DNA of 64,000 bases from Pseudomonas sp. MM213 (GCF_020423045.1 NZ_CP081943.1:6448001-6512000); one strand, 5' to 3'. Positions 17,083 to 26,825 are shown, counted from the first letter of the stretch. Numbers and translations are program-made. Notes: generated by a model from the sequence alone, not told the origin.

Positions 17083-18078
17083 TTACTGAGCGTAAATCTG
17101 ATCAAAGATCCCACCATCATTGAAGTGCGTCTTCTGCACGGTGCGCCAGTCACCGAAGGTCTTCTCTACCGACAGGAAATCCACTTTCGGGAAGCGGTCG
17201 GTGTACTTGGCCAGTACCGCCGGATCACGCGGACGCAGGTAGTTTGCCGCAGCAATTTCCTGGCCTTCTGGCGACCACAGGTACTTCAGGTATTCCTCGG
17301 CCGCCGCGCGGGTGCCTTTCTTCTCGACCACTTTGTCGACCACGGCCACTGGCGGCTCGGCTTCAGCGGAGACGCTTGGGTAGATCACTTCGAACTGATC
17401 ACGGCCAAACTCGCGGGCAATCATTTCCGCTTCGTTTTCGAAGGTCACCAGCACGTCGCCGAGCTGGTTGGTCATGAAGGTAGTGGTAGCTGCACGACCA
17501 CCGGTATCCAGCACCGGTGCTTGCTTGAACAGCTTGCCGACGAAGGCCTTGGCCTTGTTCTCGTCACCGCCGTTCTTCAGCACATAACCCCAGGCCGAAA
17601 GGTAGGTGTAGCGGCCGTTGCCCGAGGTTTTCGGGTTCGGCACGATCACTTGCACACCGTCCTTGAGCAGATCCGGCCAGTCTTTCAGGGCTTTCGGGTT
17701 GCCTTTGCGGACGATGAACACCGTGGCCGAGGTGAACGGCGCGCTGTGGTTCGGCAGCAGGGTGACCCAGTTGTCCGGCACCAGTTTGCCGTTGTCCGCC
17801 AGGGCGTTGATGTCGGTGGCCATGTTCATGGTGATGACGTCAGCCGGCAGGCCGTCGATCACGGAACGCGCCTGTTTGCTCGAACCGCCGAAAGACATCT
17901 GCAGGGTGATGTTTTCGTTGTGCTCGGCTTGCCAGTGTTTCTGGAAGGCAGCGTTGTAGTCCTTGTAGAAATCGCGCATCACGTCGTAGGAAACGTTGAG
18001 CAGGGTTGGTGCAGCTTGAGCAACGCTGGTCAATGCCAGGCCAGCGGCCAGAAGTGAGGCGCCAAAGAGTTTTTTCAC
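17083..18078 (-). CDS. sbp: sulfate-binding periplasmic protein
   Basis: 331 residues with a signal peptide (MKKLFGASLLAAGLALTSVAQA). It has the Sbp/CysP signature blocks: NVSYDVMRDFYKDYNAAF, SFGGSSKQARSVIDGLPADV, and NPKTSGNGRYTYLSAWGY. It should bind sulfate/thiosulfate for an ABC importer. No cysTWA genes follow: the next gene downstream is convergent, so the permease and ATPase must be encoded elsewhere. ATG 18078 is preceded by AAGGAA. Confidence 0.92.
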   Translation of the reverse strand: MKKLFGASLLAAGLALTSVAQAAPTLLNVSYDVMRDFYKDYNAAFQKHWQAEHNENITLQMSFGGSSKQARSVIDGLPADVITMNMATDINALADNGKLVPDNWVTLLPNHSAPFTSATVFIVRKGNPKALKDWPDLLKDGVQVIVPNPKTSGNGRYTYLSAWGYVLKNGGDENKAKAFVGKLFKQAPVLDTGGRAATTTFMTNQLGDVLVTFENEAEMIAREFGRDQFEVIYPSVSAEAEPPVAVVDKVVEKKGTRAAAEEYLKYLWSPEGQEIAAANYLRPRDPAVLAKYTDRFPKVDFLSVEKTFGDWRTVQKTHFNDGGIFDQIYAQ

Positions 18079-18171
18079 TGCGCATTCCTTGTTCTAATTT
18101 AAATGTGAGGCAATTTGCCAGCGACTATAACCGGGCTCGTATAGTCCTTTAAAGATTAAAAAGCACTTTGC

Positions 18172-18996
18172 TTATTCCAGTTTTTTGAACAACACATTGC
18201 CGCACCGCGAGCAAAATGCAGCGCCGTGCTCGTGGCTGTTTTTCTTACACACCGGGCAGTCGTGTTGCAACTGTTCGCCACGCATGGCGTTGGCCAGTTC
18301 GGCGGTGAAAATCCCGGTTGGCACGGCGATGATCGAGTAACCGGTGATCATCACCAGCGACGAAATCACCTGGCCCAAGGGCGTCTTCGGCACGATGTCG
18401 CCGAAACCGACGGTGGTCAGCGTCACGATAGCCCAGTAGATGCCTTTTGGAATGCTGGTGAAGCCATGCTCCGGGCCTTCGATCACGTACATCAGCGTGC
18501 CGAACACCGTGACGAGCGTGCAGACGCTGACCAGAAACACCACGATCTTCTGCTTGCTGCCACGCAGCGCCAACATCAGGTAATTGGCTTGCTTGAGGTA
18601 CGGACTGAGCTTGAGCACACGGAAAATCCGCAGCATCCGGATGATCCGGATAATCAGCAGGTACTGCGCATCGGCGTAATACAGCGCGAGGATGCCGGGC
18701 ACGATCGCCAGCAAATCCACCAGCCCGTAGAAGCTGAACGCATAACGCAGCGGCTTGGGCGAACAGTACAGGCGCAGGCCATATTCGATGGCGAAAATGA
18801 CCGTGAAGCCCCACTCGATGTACGCCAACACGTTGGCGTAGTTCTGATGAATCGTGTCGATGCTGTCGAGCATCACGATGACGATGCTGGCGAGGATGAT
18901 CAACAGCAGAATGCCGTCGAAGCGCCGCCCGGCCTTGGTGTCGCTCTGGAAAACCATGACGTAAAGGTCTTCACGCCAGTTTTTGCTGCTGTCCAT
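18172..18996 (-). CDS. voltage-gated-type potassium channel with C-terminal zinc ribbon
   Basis: 274 residues: six predicted membrane helices, an Arg-rich S4-like segment (IIRIIRMLRIFRVLK) and a pore with the selectivity filter TTVGFGD (in LTTVGFGDIVPKTPLGQ). After the last helix the tail ends in two CxxC pairs (CPVC...CSRC) spaced like a zinc ribbon. It should conduct K+. The 93-bp gap to sbp and the lack of overlap suggest an independent unit. Confidence 0.9.
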   Translation of the reverse strand: MDSSKNWREDLYVMVFQSDTKAGRRFDGILLLIILASIVIVMLDSIDTIHQNYANVLAYIEWGFTVIFAIEYGLRLYCSPKPLRYAFSFYGLVDLLAIVPGILALYYADAQYLLIIRIIRMLRIFRVLKLSPYLKQANYLMLALRGSKQKIVVFLVSVCTLVTVFGTLMYVIEGPEHGFTSIPKGIYWAIVTLTTVGFGDIVPKTPLGQVISSLVMITGYSIIAVPTGIFTAELANAMRGEQLQHDCPVCKKNSHEHGAAFCSRCGNVLFKKLE

Positions 18997-19017
18997 GGAT
19001 AACGCCTGAATCGAGAA

Positions 19018-19932
19018 TCAGCGCAGCCTAGGGTGATTCTCCTCCAGAGTGCAAGGCGTACCGGCGACGGTGGTTTTGCCGAACATTTGCATAACCGTGC
19101 GGATCAGCCAGCAGGCGAGGATAAACGGCGCGGTCAGCGTTGGCAGGCCGATGGCGGCAAACACCGGCGTCAGCAACAGCGCCGCTGCGATGCCGATGAG
19201 CGGCAGCCACGGTTGCTGGCGCAGCGAGCTGAGGGCGAGGGCGGCGAGTACGGCGTTATAGCCACCGAGGCCGATCAATGCGCTATAGAAGTCTTGATGC
19301 AGCAGGCTCCAGCCCATGCCCGCGGCAGACGCCAGCATCGCCCAGCAGAATGCGCGGCGATCAGCGATCAGCAAACCCACGGCAATCATCGCACCGGCCA
19401 GCGGATGACCGAGGAACATCACCTGGCCGAGGCCTTTCAGGGGGGCGAGGAGCATGTTCAACGCACTGACTTCGATCAAATGGGCTTCGGTCGAGGGGGT
19501 GGCGAAGCACAGCAGCAACCAGCCCAATCCCACGAAGGGCGCCGTATAGGCCGGCAGGTATTGGCTGACCCGGATGCGTTTGAGCCACTGCTGAGTGAGC
19601 ATCGCGCTCAATCCACCCGCAGCAATGATCAGCGGCGGCAACAGCGCGGACCAGGGGAAATACAGGCTCAGCAGCAAACCGAGCAGGACACCGTTGTAAC
19701 TGAACAGCCCGGCCTGACGATCGGCCTTGGCGTAGTGGCGACGTTGCGCGGTGAGCAAACCGGCGACACCGCCCAGCAACGCACCGCCGAGCAGGGCCGG
19801 TGCGGTGAATAGAATGGCGAGCAGGCACAACAGACCAAACAGCGGATGGCGCTGGAGGAAAATCTGGCTGAAGCCGTTGAGCAGGGCAGTCGCCCAATCG
19901 GGGCAGTGGGTGTTGAAGTGGTTGGCAGGCAT
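19018..19932 (-). CDS. urea transporter family protein
   Basis: 304 residues, strongly hydrophobic, with two internally related halves. GLFSYNGVLLGLLLSLYF and IGLGGYNAVLAALAL are the paired UT signature segments. Members are channel-like urea permeases of the inner membrane. No urease or other urea genes are in the window. The start is ATG 19932 (MPANHFNTHCPDWA); an upstream extension would run into REP sequence. Confidence 0.84.
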   Translation of the reverse strand: MPANHFNTHCPDWATALLNGFSQIFLQRHPLFGLLCLLAILFTAPALLGGALLGGVAGLLTAQRRHYAKADRQAGLFSYNGVLLGLLLSLYFPWSALLPPLIIAAGGLSAMLTQQWLKRIRVSQYLPAYTAPFVGLGWLLLCFATPSTEAHLIEVSALNMLLAPLKGLGQVMFLGHPLAGAMIAVGLLIADRRAFCWAMLASAAGMGWSLLHQDFYSALIGLGGYNAVLAALALSSLRQQPWLPLIGIAAALLLTPVFAAIGLPTLTAPFILACWLIRTVMQMFGKTTVAGTPCTLEENHPRLR

Positions 19933-19974
19933 GATGAAGTCTGTGGGTGTTTCAGTGAAACCGAGTCGCCAGCA

Positions 19975-20065
19975 TCGCCAGCAGGCTGGCTCCCACACTG
20001 AATCTGCGTTCAGTCTTGATTTCGTTATCGACACAAAACCAATGTGGGAGCCAGCCTGCTGGCGA
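19975..20065. repeat. REPIN, GTGGGAGCCAGCCTGCTGGCGA subfamily (type C)
   Basis: Inverted arms 19975-19997 and 20043-20065. Same subfamily as the pair on the left of the RAYT transposase gene. Confidence 0.9.
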
Positions 20066-20084
20066 TGAGGCCGGTATGGGCGCT

Positions 20085-21500
20085 CTAGATCAACGTCTCG
20101 ATACGCAAAGAGTTAGTCGACCCAGGCTGCCCAAACGGCACACCCGCCGTGATCAATAACGTGTCCCCGCGCTGCGCCATGCCCTGCGCCTGCGCAATCT
20201 CCAGCGCTGTCGAACACACCTCATCCACCTGGCGCAGACGATCATTGACCACCGAGTGCACCCCCCACGCCACCGTCAAGCGGCGAGCGGTCTGCAGGTT
20301 CGGCGTCAGGTTCAGAATCGGCACCGTCGGCCGTTCCCGCGCCGCTCGCAGACTCGACGTGCCGGACTCGCTGTAGTTCACCAGCACCGCCACCGGCAAC
20401 ACGTTACTGATGCGACGAATCGCACAGCTGATCGCATCGGAAACGGTCGCCTCGGCTTTCGGCCGGCTGACGTCCAGTTGCGTCTGATAGTCCGGACCGT
20501 TTTCCACCTGGCGGATGATCTTGCTCATCATCTGCACAGCTTCTATCGGGTATTCGCCGGACGCGGTTTCTGCCGACAGCATCACCGCATCGGCACCTTC
20601 GGCCACGGCGTTGGCCACATCGGTGACTTCGGCGCGGGTCGGGGCCGGGGAGAAGCGCATCGATTCCAGCATCTGCGTCGCCACCACCACTGGTTTACCG
20701 AGTTGGCGGCAGATGCTGATGATGTTCTTCTGAATCTGCGGCACGCTTTCGGCGGGCACTTCGACGCCGAGGTCGCCACGGGCAACCATGATCGCGTCGC
20801 TCAATTCGGCGATTTCCCGCAGTTGCGTGACCGCCGATGGCTTCTCGATCTTGGCCATCAAAAACGCTTTGTCGCCGATCAGTTCACGCGCCTCGCGAAT
20901 GTCTTCCGGGCGCTGCACGAACGACAGCGCGACCCAATCCACGCCCAACTCCAGACCGAAACTCAAATCGCGACGATCCTTGGCCGTCAGCGGGCTCAAC
21001 TCCAGCACCGCTTGCGGCACGTTCACGCCTTTGCGGTCCGAGAGTTCGCCGCCATTGAGCACCGTGGTGTCGATCGCATCAGCGTATTTGGTGACCACGC
21101 GCAGTCGCAGTTTGCCGTCGTCGAGCAGCAAGTCCATGCCCGGCTCCAGCGCGGCGATGATTTCCGGGTGCGGCAGGTTGACCCGGCGTTGATCGCCCGG
21201 CGTCGGGTCCAGGTCCAGGCGCAGGGCCTGGCCGCGATGCAACTGCACCTTGCCTTCGGCGAACTTGCCGACCCGCAGTTTCGGGCCTTGCAGGTCCATC
21301 AGGATCCCGAGCGGATAATTCAGTTGGCGCTCGACTTCACGAATCCATTGATAGCGTTGAGCGTGGTCGGCGTGATCGCCGTGGCTGAAGTTCAGGCGGA
21401 AGATGTTGACCCCGGCCTGCACCAACTCGCGGATGGATTCGATCCCGTCGGTGGCCGGGCCGAGGGTGGCGAGGATTTTGACCTTTTTATCAGGCGTCAT
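20085..21500 (-). CDS. pyk: pyruvate kinase
   Basis: 471 residues. Motifs: KILATLGPATDG at the N-terminus, FRLNFSHG, the metal-binding VARGDLGVEVP, and MLSAETASGEYPIEAV. It converts phosphoenolpyruvate plus ADP to pyruvate plus ATP in the cytoplasm. It is the last gene of the glyoxylate operon and its start overlaps the end of the glycerate kinase-like gene by 11 bp, so it drains carbon from glycerate to pyruvate. Confidence 0.95.
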   Translation of the reverse strand: MTPDKKVKILATLGPATDGIESIRELVQAGVNIFRLNFSHGDHADHAQRYQWIREVERQLNYPLGILMDLQGPKLRVGKFAEGKVQLHRGQALRLDLDPTPGDQRRVNLPHPEIIAALEPGMDLLLDDGKLRLRVVTKYADAIDTTVLNGGELSDRKGVNVPQAVLELSPLTAKDRRDLSFGLELGVDWVALSFVQRPEDIREARELIGDKAFLMAKIEKPSAVTQLREIAELSDAIMVARGDLGVEVPAESVPQIQKNIISICRQLGKPVVVATQMLESMRFSPAPTRAEVTDVANAVAEGADAVMLSAETASGEYPIEAVQMMSKIIRQVENGPDYQTQLDVSRPKAEATVSDAISCAIRRISNVLPVAVLVNYSESGTSSLRAARERPTVPILNLTPNLQTARRLTVAWGVHSVVNDRLRQVDEVCSTALEIAQAQGMAQRGDTLLITAGVPFGQPGSTNSLRIETLI

Positions 21501-22770
21501 TTTTTGTGCTCTCGAGAATCAGGATGGCGCGGAAGTCGTTGACGTTGGTGCGGGTCGGCTCGGTGACGATCAACGCGTCGAGCGCCGCGAAATAGCCGTA
21601 GCCATTGTTGTTGTCGAGTTCATCACTGGCGCTCAAACCGAGGGCGGCCGCGCGGGCGTAGCTGTCCGGGGTCATGATCGCCCCGGCATTGTCTTCGGAG
21701 CCGTCGATGCCATCGGTGTCGCCGGCCAGCGCGTAGACGCCGGGCAAGCCTTTGAGGCTGTCGGTCAGGCTCAGGAGGAATTCGGCGTTGCGTCCGCCGC
21801 GACCATTGCCGCGCACGGTGACCGTGGTTTCACCGCCCGAAAGGATCACGCACGGCGCCGCCAATGGCTGGCCATGCAGGACCACTTGCCGCGCGATGCC
21901 GGCGTGAACCTTGGCCACTTCGCGGGATTCGCCTTCCAGGTCGCCGAGGATCAGCGGACTGAAACCGGCCTGACGGGCTTTCACAGCAGCGGCTTCAAGC
22001 GACTGTTGCGGGCGGGCGATCAATTGGAAATGACTGCGCGCCAGGCTCGGGTCGCCGGGTTTGACCGTCTCCGATTCCGGGCTCTGCAGCCAGTTGCGCA
22101 CCGACGCCGGGACTTCAATGTCGTAGCGCTTGAGGATTGCCAGCGCTTCGGCGGAGGTGCTCGGGTCGGCCACGGTGGGGCCGGAAGCGATGACCGTGGC
22201 GAGGTCGCCCGGTACATCGGAAATCGCATAGGTATAAACAGTGGCGGGCCAGCAGGCTTTGCCGAGACGGCCGCCCTTGATCGCCGAGAGGTGCTTGCGC
22301 ACGCAGTTCATCTCGCCGATGGTCGCGCCGGATTTGAGCAGGGCTTTGTTGATCGATTGCTTGTCGGCGAGCGTAATCCCTTGTGCCGGAAGGGCGAGCA
22401 ACGCAGAACCGCCACCGGAGAGCAGAAAGATGACGCGGTCGACTTCGCTCAGGTTGCTGACCAGATCCAGCACACGCTTGGCGACGGCCAGGCCAGCGGC
22501 GTCCGGCACCGGGTGAGCGGCTTCGACGACTTCGATTTTTTCGCACGGGGCGCCGTGACCGTAACGCGTCACCACCAGGCCGGACACTTCACCCTGCCAG
22601 CAGCGCTCGACCACTTGGGCCATGGCGGCGGCGGCTTTGCCGGCGCCGATGACGATCACGCGACCGCTGCGGTCAGTGGGCAAATGAGCTTCGAGGACTT
22701 GCTGCGGATGGGCCGCGTCAATGGCTGTGGCAAACAGCTCACGCAGGAATTGTTGCGGATCGACCGACAT
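21490..22770 (-). CDS. ttuD: glycerate 2-kinase / TtuD (MOFRL family)
   Basis: 426 residues: N-terminal DUF4147 domain (VIVIGAGKAAAAMAQ, FLLSGGGSALLALPA) and C-terminal MOFRL domain (SGGETTVTVRGNGRGGRNAE, GDTDGIDGSEDNAG). The family is often labelled hydroxypyruvate reductase, but its characterised members phosphorylate glycerate to 2-phosphoglycerate. Placement between tartronate semialdehyde reductase and pyruvate kinase favours kinase activity. The symbol follows Pseudomonas usage. Confidence 0.88.
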   Translation of the reverse strand: MSVDPQQFLRELFATAIDAAHPQQVLEAHLPTDRSGRVIVIGAGKAAAAMAQVVERCWQGEVSGLVVTRYGHGAPCEKIEVVEAAHPVPDAAGLAVAKRVLDLVSNLSEVDRVIFLLSGGGSALLALPAQGITLADKQSINKALLKSGATIGEMNCVRKHLSAIKGGRLGKACWPATVYTYAISDVPGDLATVIASGPTVADPSTSAEALAILKRYDIEVPASVRNWLQSPESETVKPGDPSLARSHFQLIARPQQSLEAAAVKARQAGFSPLILGDLEGESREVAKVHAGIARQVVLHGQPLAAPCVILSGGETTVTVRGNGRGGRNAEFLLSLTDSLKGLPGVYALAGDTDGIDGSEDNAGAIMTPDSYARAAALGLSASDELDNNNGYGYFAALDALIVTEPTRTNVNDFRAILILESTKNDA

Positions 22771-22817
22771 GGCGGGCTCCCGGATTTTCTTGTTATTTGA
22801 AGGGCAACTCGGCCCCT

Positions 22818-22904
22818 TGTGGGAGCTAGCCTGCTAGCGATTCAGGCGCTGAGGTCTACCAGACACACCGCGTCGATTTCATCGCTAGCAGGCTAGCTCC
22901 CACA
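22818..22904. repeat. REPIN, GTGGGAGCTAGCCTGCTAGCGA subfamily (type D), inside the glyoxylate operon
   Basis: Inverted arms 22818-22840 and 22882-22904, in the ttuD-glxR gap. The arm sequence matches the pair on the right of the RAYT gene. Confidence 0.92.
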
Positions 22905-22919
22905 GGGTCAGACAGAGAC

Positions 22920-23813
22920 TTAGTTCTTATCGCGAATCGAGAAATTCGCCATGTGCTCCAGGCCTTTGATCAGCGCCGAGTGGTCCCAGTTGCTGCCACC
23001 GATGGCCGCGCAGGTGCTGAACACTTGCTGGGTGTTGGCGGTGTTTGGCAGGTTGATGTTCAGCTCTTTGGCGCCTTGCAGGGCCAGGTTCAGGTCCTTC
23101 TGGTGCAGGCTGATGCGGAAGCCTGGGTCGAAGGTGCCCTTGATCATGCGTTCGCCATGCACTTCGAGGATTTTCGACGAAGCGAAACCGCCCATCAGCG
23201 CTTCACGTACCTTGGCTGGATCGGCACCGTTTTTCGAAGCGAACAGCAGGGCTTCGGCCACGGCCTGAATGTTCAGCGCGACGATGATCTGGTTCGCCAC
23301 TTTCGCGGTTTGACCGTCGCCGTTACCGCCCACCAGGGTGATGTTCTTGCCCATCGCCTGGAACAGCGGCAAGGCGCGTTCGAAGGCATCGGCATCGCCG
23401 CCGACCATGATACTCAGGGTCGCAGCCTTGGCACCGACTTCACCGCCGGACACCGGCGCGTCGAGGTACTGCGCGCCTTTTTCGTTGATCTTGGCCGCGA
23501 AGGCTTTGGTGGCGGTGGGCGAGATCGAACTCATGTCGATGACGACTTTGCCTTTGCCGACACCGGCCGCAATACCGTCGGCACGGAACAGCACGTCATC
23601 GACCTGCGGGGTATCCGGCACCATGACGATGATGAATTCAGCTTCTTGCGCGACTTCTTTCGGGTTCGCCAGGGCGACAGCGCCACCGGCGATCAGGTCG
23701 GCAGGCGCGGCGTCGTGATGCGCCGACAGGAACAGGCTGTGACCGGCTTTCTGCAGGTTCAACGCCATTGGGTGGCCCATGATGCCGGTGCCGATAAATC
23801 CGATTTTAGCCAT
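22920..23813 (-). CDS. glxR: tartronate semialdehyde reductase
   Basis: 297 residues, beta-hydroxyacid dehydrogenase family: Rossmann motif GFIGTGIMGHPMA at residues 5-17, substrate loop DAPVSGGEVGAKAATL, and the catalytic-Lys helix GQTAKVANQIIVALN. It reduces tartronate semialdehyde (the Gcl product) to D-glycerate with NAD(P)H. Confidence 0.93.
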   Translation of the reverse strand: MAKIGFIGTGIMGHPMALNLQKAGHSLFLSAHHDAAPADLIAGGAVALANPKEVAQEAEFIIVMVPDTPQVDDVLFRADGIAAGVGKGKVVIDMSSISPTATKAFAAKINEKGAQYLDAPVSGGEVGAKAATLSIMVGGDADAFERALPLFQAMGKNITLVGGNGDGQTAKVANQIIVALNIQAVAEALLFASKNGADPAKVREALMGGFASSKILEVHGERMIKGTFDPGFRISLHQKDLNLALQGAKELNINLPNTANTQQVFSTCAAIGGSNWDHSALIKGLEHMANFSIRDKN

Positions 23814-23875
23814 GAGAAATTCCTCTTGTTTTTATTGCTCTGTTCGCAAAATTCGTGGGTGTCAGCGAGGGCGCC

Positions 23876-23939
23876 TTCGCGGGCAAGCCTCGCTCCTACA
23901 GGGGTAGGGTTGTTCGTAGGAGCGAGGCTTGCCCGCGAA
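23876..23939. repeat. REPIN type B, inside the glyoxylate operon
   Basis: Inverted arms 23876-23900 and 23915-23939 with only a 14-bp loop, between glxR and hyi. Confidence 0.92.
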
Positions 23940-23960
23940 GAACGATGACGCGGTTTTCGA

Positions 23961-24743
23961 TCAGATCGCGTTATGGGTTTTCAGCCAGCCCAGGCCCGCT
24001 TCGGTGGTGGTCAGCGGCTTGTATTCGCAACCGACCCAACCCTGATAACCAATCCGGTCCAGGTGTTCGAACAGGAAGCGGTAGTTGATTTCACCGGTGC
24101 CCGGTTCGTTGCGCCCCGGGTTGTCCGCCAATTGCACGTGATTGATTTCACCGAGGTGCGATTGCAGGGTGCGGGCCAGGTCGCCTTCCATGATTTGCAT
24201 GTGATAGATGTCGTATTGCAGGAACAGATTGGCGCTGCCGACCTGTTCGCGAATCGACAGGGCTTGCGCCGTGTTGTTCAGGTAGAACCCTGGGATGTCG
24301 CGGGTGTTGATCGCTTCCATCACCAGTTTGATGCCCGCCGCTTGCAGCTTGTCGGCCGCGTACTTGAGGTTGGCGACAAAGGTTTTTTCCACGGTGGCAT
24401 CGTCGACGCCTTGTGGACGAATACCGGCCAGGCAGTTGACCTGGGTGTTGCCCAGCACTTGCGCGTAGGCGATCGCCAGATCGACCCCGGCGCGGAATTC
24501 TTCAACCCGGTCCGGCAGGCACGCGATACCGCGTTCGCCCTTGGCCCAGTCACCGGCCGGCAGGTTGAACAACACCTGGGTCAGACCGTTGGCGTCGAGC
24601 TTGGCCTTGATCTCGGCGGAGCTGAAATCGTAAGGGAACAGGTATTCGACACCACTGAAGCCGGCCTTGGCGGCCGCTTCGAAACGGGCGAGAAAGTCCT
24701 GTTCGGTGAACAGCATGGACAGGTTGGCTGCGAAACGCGGCAT
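23961..24743 (-). CDS. hyi: hydroxypyruvate isomerase
   Basis: 260 residues, xylose isomerase-like TIM barrel. Conserved acidic/His metal ligands appear in LVMEAINTRDIPGFYLN, LQYDIYHMQIMEGD, HVQLADNPGRNEPGTGEINY and WVGCEYKP. It interconverts hydroxypyruvate and tartronate semialdehyde. ATG 24743 directly precedes PRFAANLSMLFTE. Confidence 0.92.
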   Translation of the reverse strand: MPRFAANLSMLFTEQDFLARFEAAAKAGFSGVEYLFPYDFSSAEIKAKLDANGLTQVLFNLPAGDWAKGERGIACLPDRVEEFRAGVDLAIAYAQVLGNTQVNCLAGIRPQGVDDATVEKTFVANLKYAADKLQAAGIKLVMEAINTRDIPGFYLNNTAQALSIREQVGSANLFLQYDIYHMQIMEGDLARTLQSHLGEINHVQLADNPGRNEPGTGEINYRFLFEHLDRIGYQGWVGCEYKPLTTTEAGLGWLKTHNAI

Positions 24744-24774
24744 GGTGGTCTCCCGTAAATGTGTGAGCTCCCTC

Positions 24775-24866
24775 TGTAGGAGCGAGGCTTGCCCGCGAAG
24801 ACGTTGTGTCAGTCGGCATCAATGTTGAATGGCACGACGCCTTCGCGGGCAAGCCTCGCTCCTACA
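24775..24866. repeat. REPIN type B, inside the glyoxylate operon
   Basis: Inverted arms 24775-24799 and 24842-24866, in the hyi-gcl gap. Confidence 0.92.
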
Positions 24867-24885
24867 GGGGGGAGGCGGTCAGCTG

Positions 24886-26661
24886 TTAATCGAGCAGCGA
24901 AATCGCGGTCGGCGCATCGTTGCCGACCAGCGCCAGGTCTTCGAATTCGTTGACGGCGTTGATCTCGGTGCCCATGGAAATGTTGGTCACGCGCTCCAGA
25001 ATAATCTCGACGATCACCGGCACCTTGAACTCTTCGATCAGCTCCTGGGCCCTGCGCAGTGCAGGCTGGATCTGAGCCGGTTCGAACACACGCAGCGCCT
25101 TGCAACCGAGGCCTTCGGCAACCGCGACGTGGTCGACACCGTAACCGTTGAGTTCCGGAGCGTTCAGGTTATCGAAGGACAGCTGCACGCAGTAGTCCAT
25201 GTCGAAACCGCGCTGGGCCTGACGAATCAGCCCCAGGTACGAATTGTTTACCACAACGTGGATGTACGGCAGCTTGAACTGCGCGCCCACCGCCAATTCT
25301 TCGATCATGAACTGGAAGTCATAGTCGCCCGACAGCGCCACAACCTTGCGGTTCGGATCGGCCTTGACCACGCCCAGTGCAGCGGGAATGGTCCAACCCA
25401 GCGGGCCGGCCTGACCGCAGTTGATCCAGTGACGCGGCTTGTAGACGTGCAGGAACTGCGCGCCGGCAATCTGCGACAGACCGATGGTGCTGACGTAGCA
25501 GGTGTCTTTGCCGAACACCTGGTTCATCTCTTCGTAAACGCGCTGCGGTTTGACCGGCACGTTGTCGAAGTGCGTCTTGCGTTGCAGGCTGGCTTTGCGC
25601 TGCTGGCAGTCTTGCAGCCAGGCGCTGCGGTTTTTCAGCTTGCCGGCGGCTTGCCATTCGCGAGCGACTTCGATGAACACGGTCAGCGCGGCAGCGGCGT
25701 CGGAGACGATGCCCAGGTCCGGGTTGAACACGCGGCCGATTTGCGTCGGCTCGATGTCAACGTGAATGAACTTGCGGCCTTCGGTGTACACGTCGATCGA
25801 GCCGGTGTGGCGGTTGGCCCAACGGTTACCGACGCCCAGTACCACGTCGGACTTCAGCAGGGTGGCGTTGCCGTAACGGTGCGAAGTCTGCAAACCCACC
25901 ATGCCGACCATCAACGGGTGATCGTCCGGGATCGTGCCCCAGCCCATCAGGGTAGGGATGACCGGAATGCCGGTCAGCTCGGCGAATTCCACCAGCAACT
26001 CGCTGGCGTCGGCATTGATGATGCCGCCACCGGCGACCAGCAATGGACGCTCGGCCTGATCGAGCATGGCCAGGGCCTTCTCGATTTGCACGCGGTTAGC
26101 GGTTGGCTTGGCCAGTGGCAGCGGTTCGTAGGCGTCGATGTCGAATTCGATTTCGGCCATCTGCACGTCGAACGGCAGGTCGATCAGCACTGGGCCTGGA
26201 CGGCCGGAGCGCATTTCGTAGAAGGCTTTCTGGAACGCATACGGCACCTGGCCCGGTTCCATGACCGTGGTCGCCCACTTGGTCACTGGCTTGACGATGG
26301 TGGTGATGTCGACAGCCTGGAAGTCTTCCTTGTGCATACGGGCGCGGGGTGCTTGCCCGGTGATGCACAGAATCGGGATCGAGTCGGCCGAGGCGCTGTA
26401 GAGCCCGGTGACCATGTCAGTACCGGCCGGGCCGGAAGTGCCGATGCACACGCCGATGTTGCCGGCCTTGGTGCGGGTGTAGCCCTCGGCCATGTGCGAC
26501 GCGCCTTCAACGTGTCGAGCGAGGACGTGATCGATGCCGCCGACCTTTTGCAGGGCGGAGTACAACGGGTTGATGGCGGCACCGGGGATGCCAAAAGCGG
26601 TATCAACCCCTTCGCGGCGCATCACCAGAACGGCGGCTTCGATTGCTCTCATTTTGCTCAT
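24886..26661 (-). CDS. gcl: glyoxylate carboligase
   Basis: 591 residues, thiamine diphosphate enzyme of the acetolactate synthase fold. It condenses two glyoxylate to tartronate semialdehyde and CO2. Residue 51 is Val (in [14 protein letters not shown]) where other ThDP enzymes have the catalytic Glu, the hallmark of true Gcl. The ThDP site [16 protein letters not shown] is near the C-terminus. The start is ATG 26661; upstream in-frame codons cross an operator-like palindrome. First gene of the operon. Confidence 0.95.
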   Translation of the reverse strand: MSKMRAIEAAVLVMRREGVDTAFGIPGAAINPLYSALQKVGGIDHVLARHVEGASHMAEGYTRTKAGNIGVCIGTSGPAGTDMVTGLYSASADSIPILCITGQAPRARMHKEDFQAVDITTIVKPVTKWATTVMEPGQVPYAFQKAFYEMRSGRPGPVLIDLPFDVQMAEIEFDIDAYEPLPLAKPTANRVQIEKALAMLDQAERPLLVAGGGIINADASELLVEFAELTGIPVIPTLMGWGTIPDDHPLMVGMVGLQTSHRYGNATLLKSDVVLGVGNRWANRHTGSIDVYTEGRKFIHVDIEPTQIGRVFNPDLGIVSDAAAALTVFIEVAREWQAAGKLKNRSAWLQDCQQRKASLQRKTHFDNVPVKPQRVYEEMNQVFGKDTCYVSTIGLSQIAGAQFLHVYKPRHWINCGQAGPLGWTIPAALGVVKADPNRKVVALSGDYDFQFMIEELAVGAQFKLPYIHVVVNNSYLGLIRQAQRGFDMDYCVQLSFDNLNAPELNGYGVDHVAVAEGLGCKALRVFEPAQIQPALRRAQELIEEFKVPVIVEIILERVTNISMGTEINAVNEFEDLALVGNDAPTAISLLD

Positions 26662-26687
26662 GGTTTTGTGCCTCTTACGTTTTGTAA

Positions 26688-26697
26688 TTGTATACAA
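26688..26697. promoter_or_regulatory. TTGTATACAA palindrome upstream of gcl
   Basis: Perfect 10-bp palindrome 26 bp upstream of the gcl start codon, likely within or next to the promoter. The sequence is of the kind bound by FCD-type GntR regulators. Confidence 0.55.
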
Positions 26698-26825
26698 GTG
26701 GCTTTGCGCAGAGTGTATTCACGGCGGACGGCGCAGGTCAATCCATTTTCTCAAGCGACTGTTTCATTCGTCGGAAGCCTGTTCTGCTGTGGCTTTTCGT
26801 CGCATGTGGCGCTTTTCGATAATTA

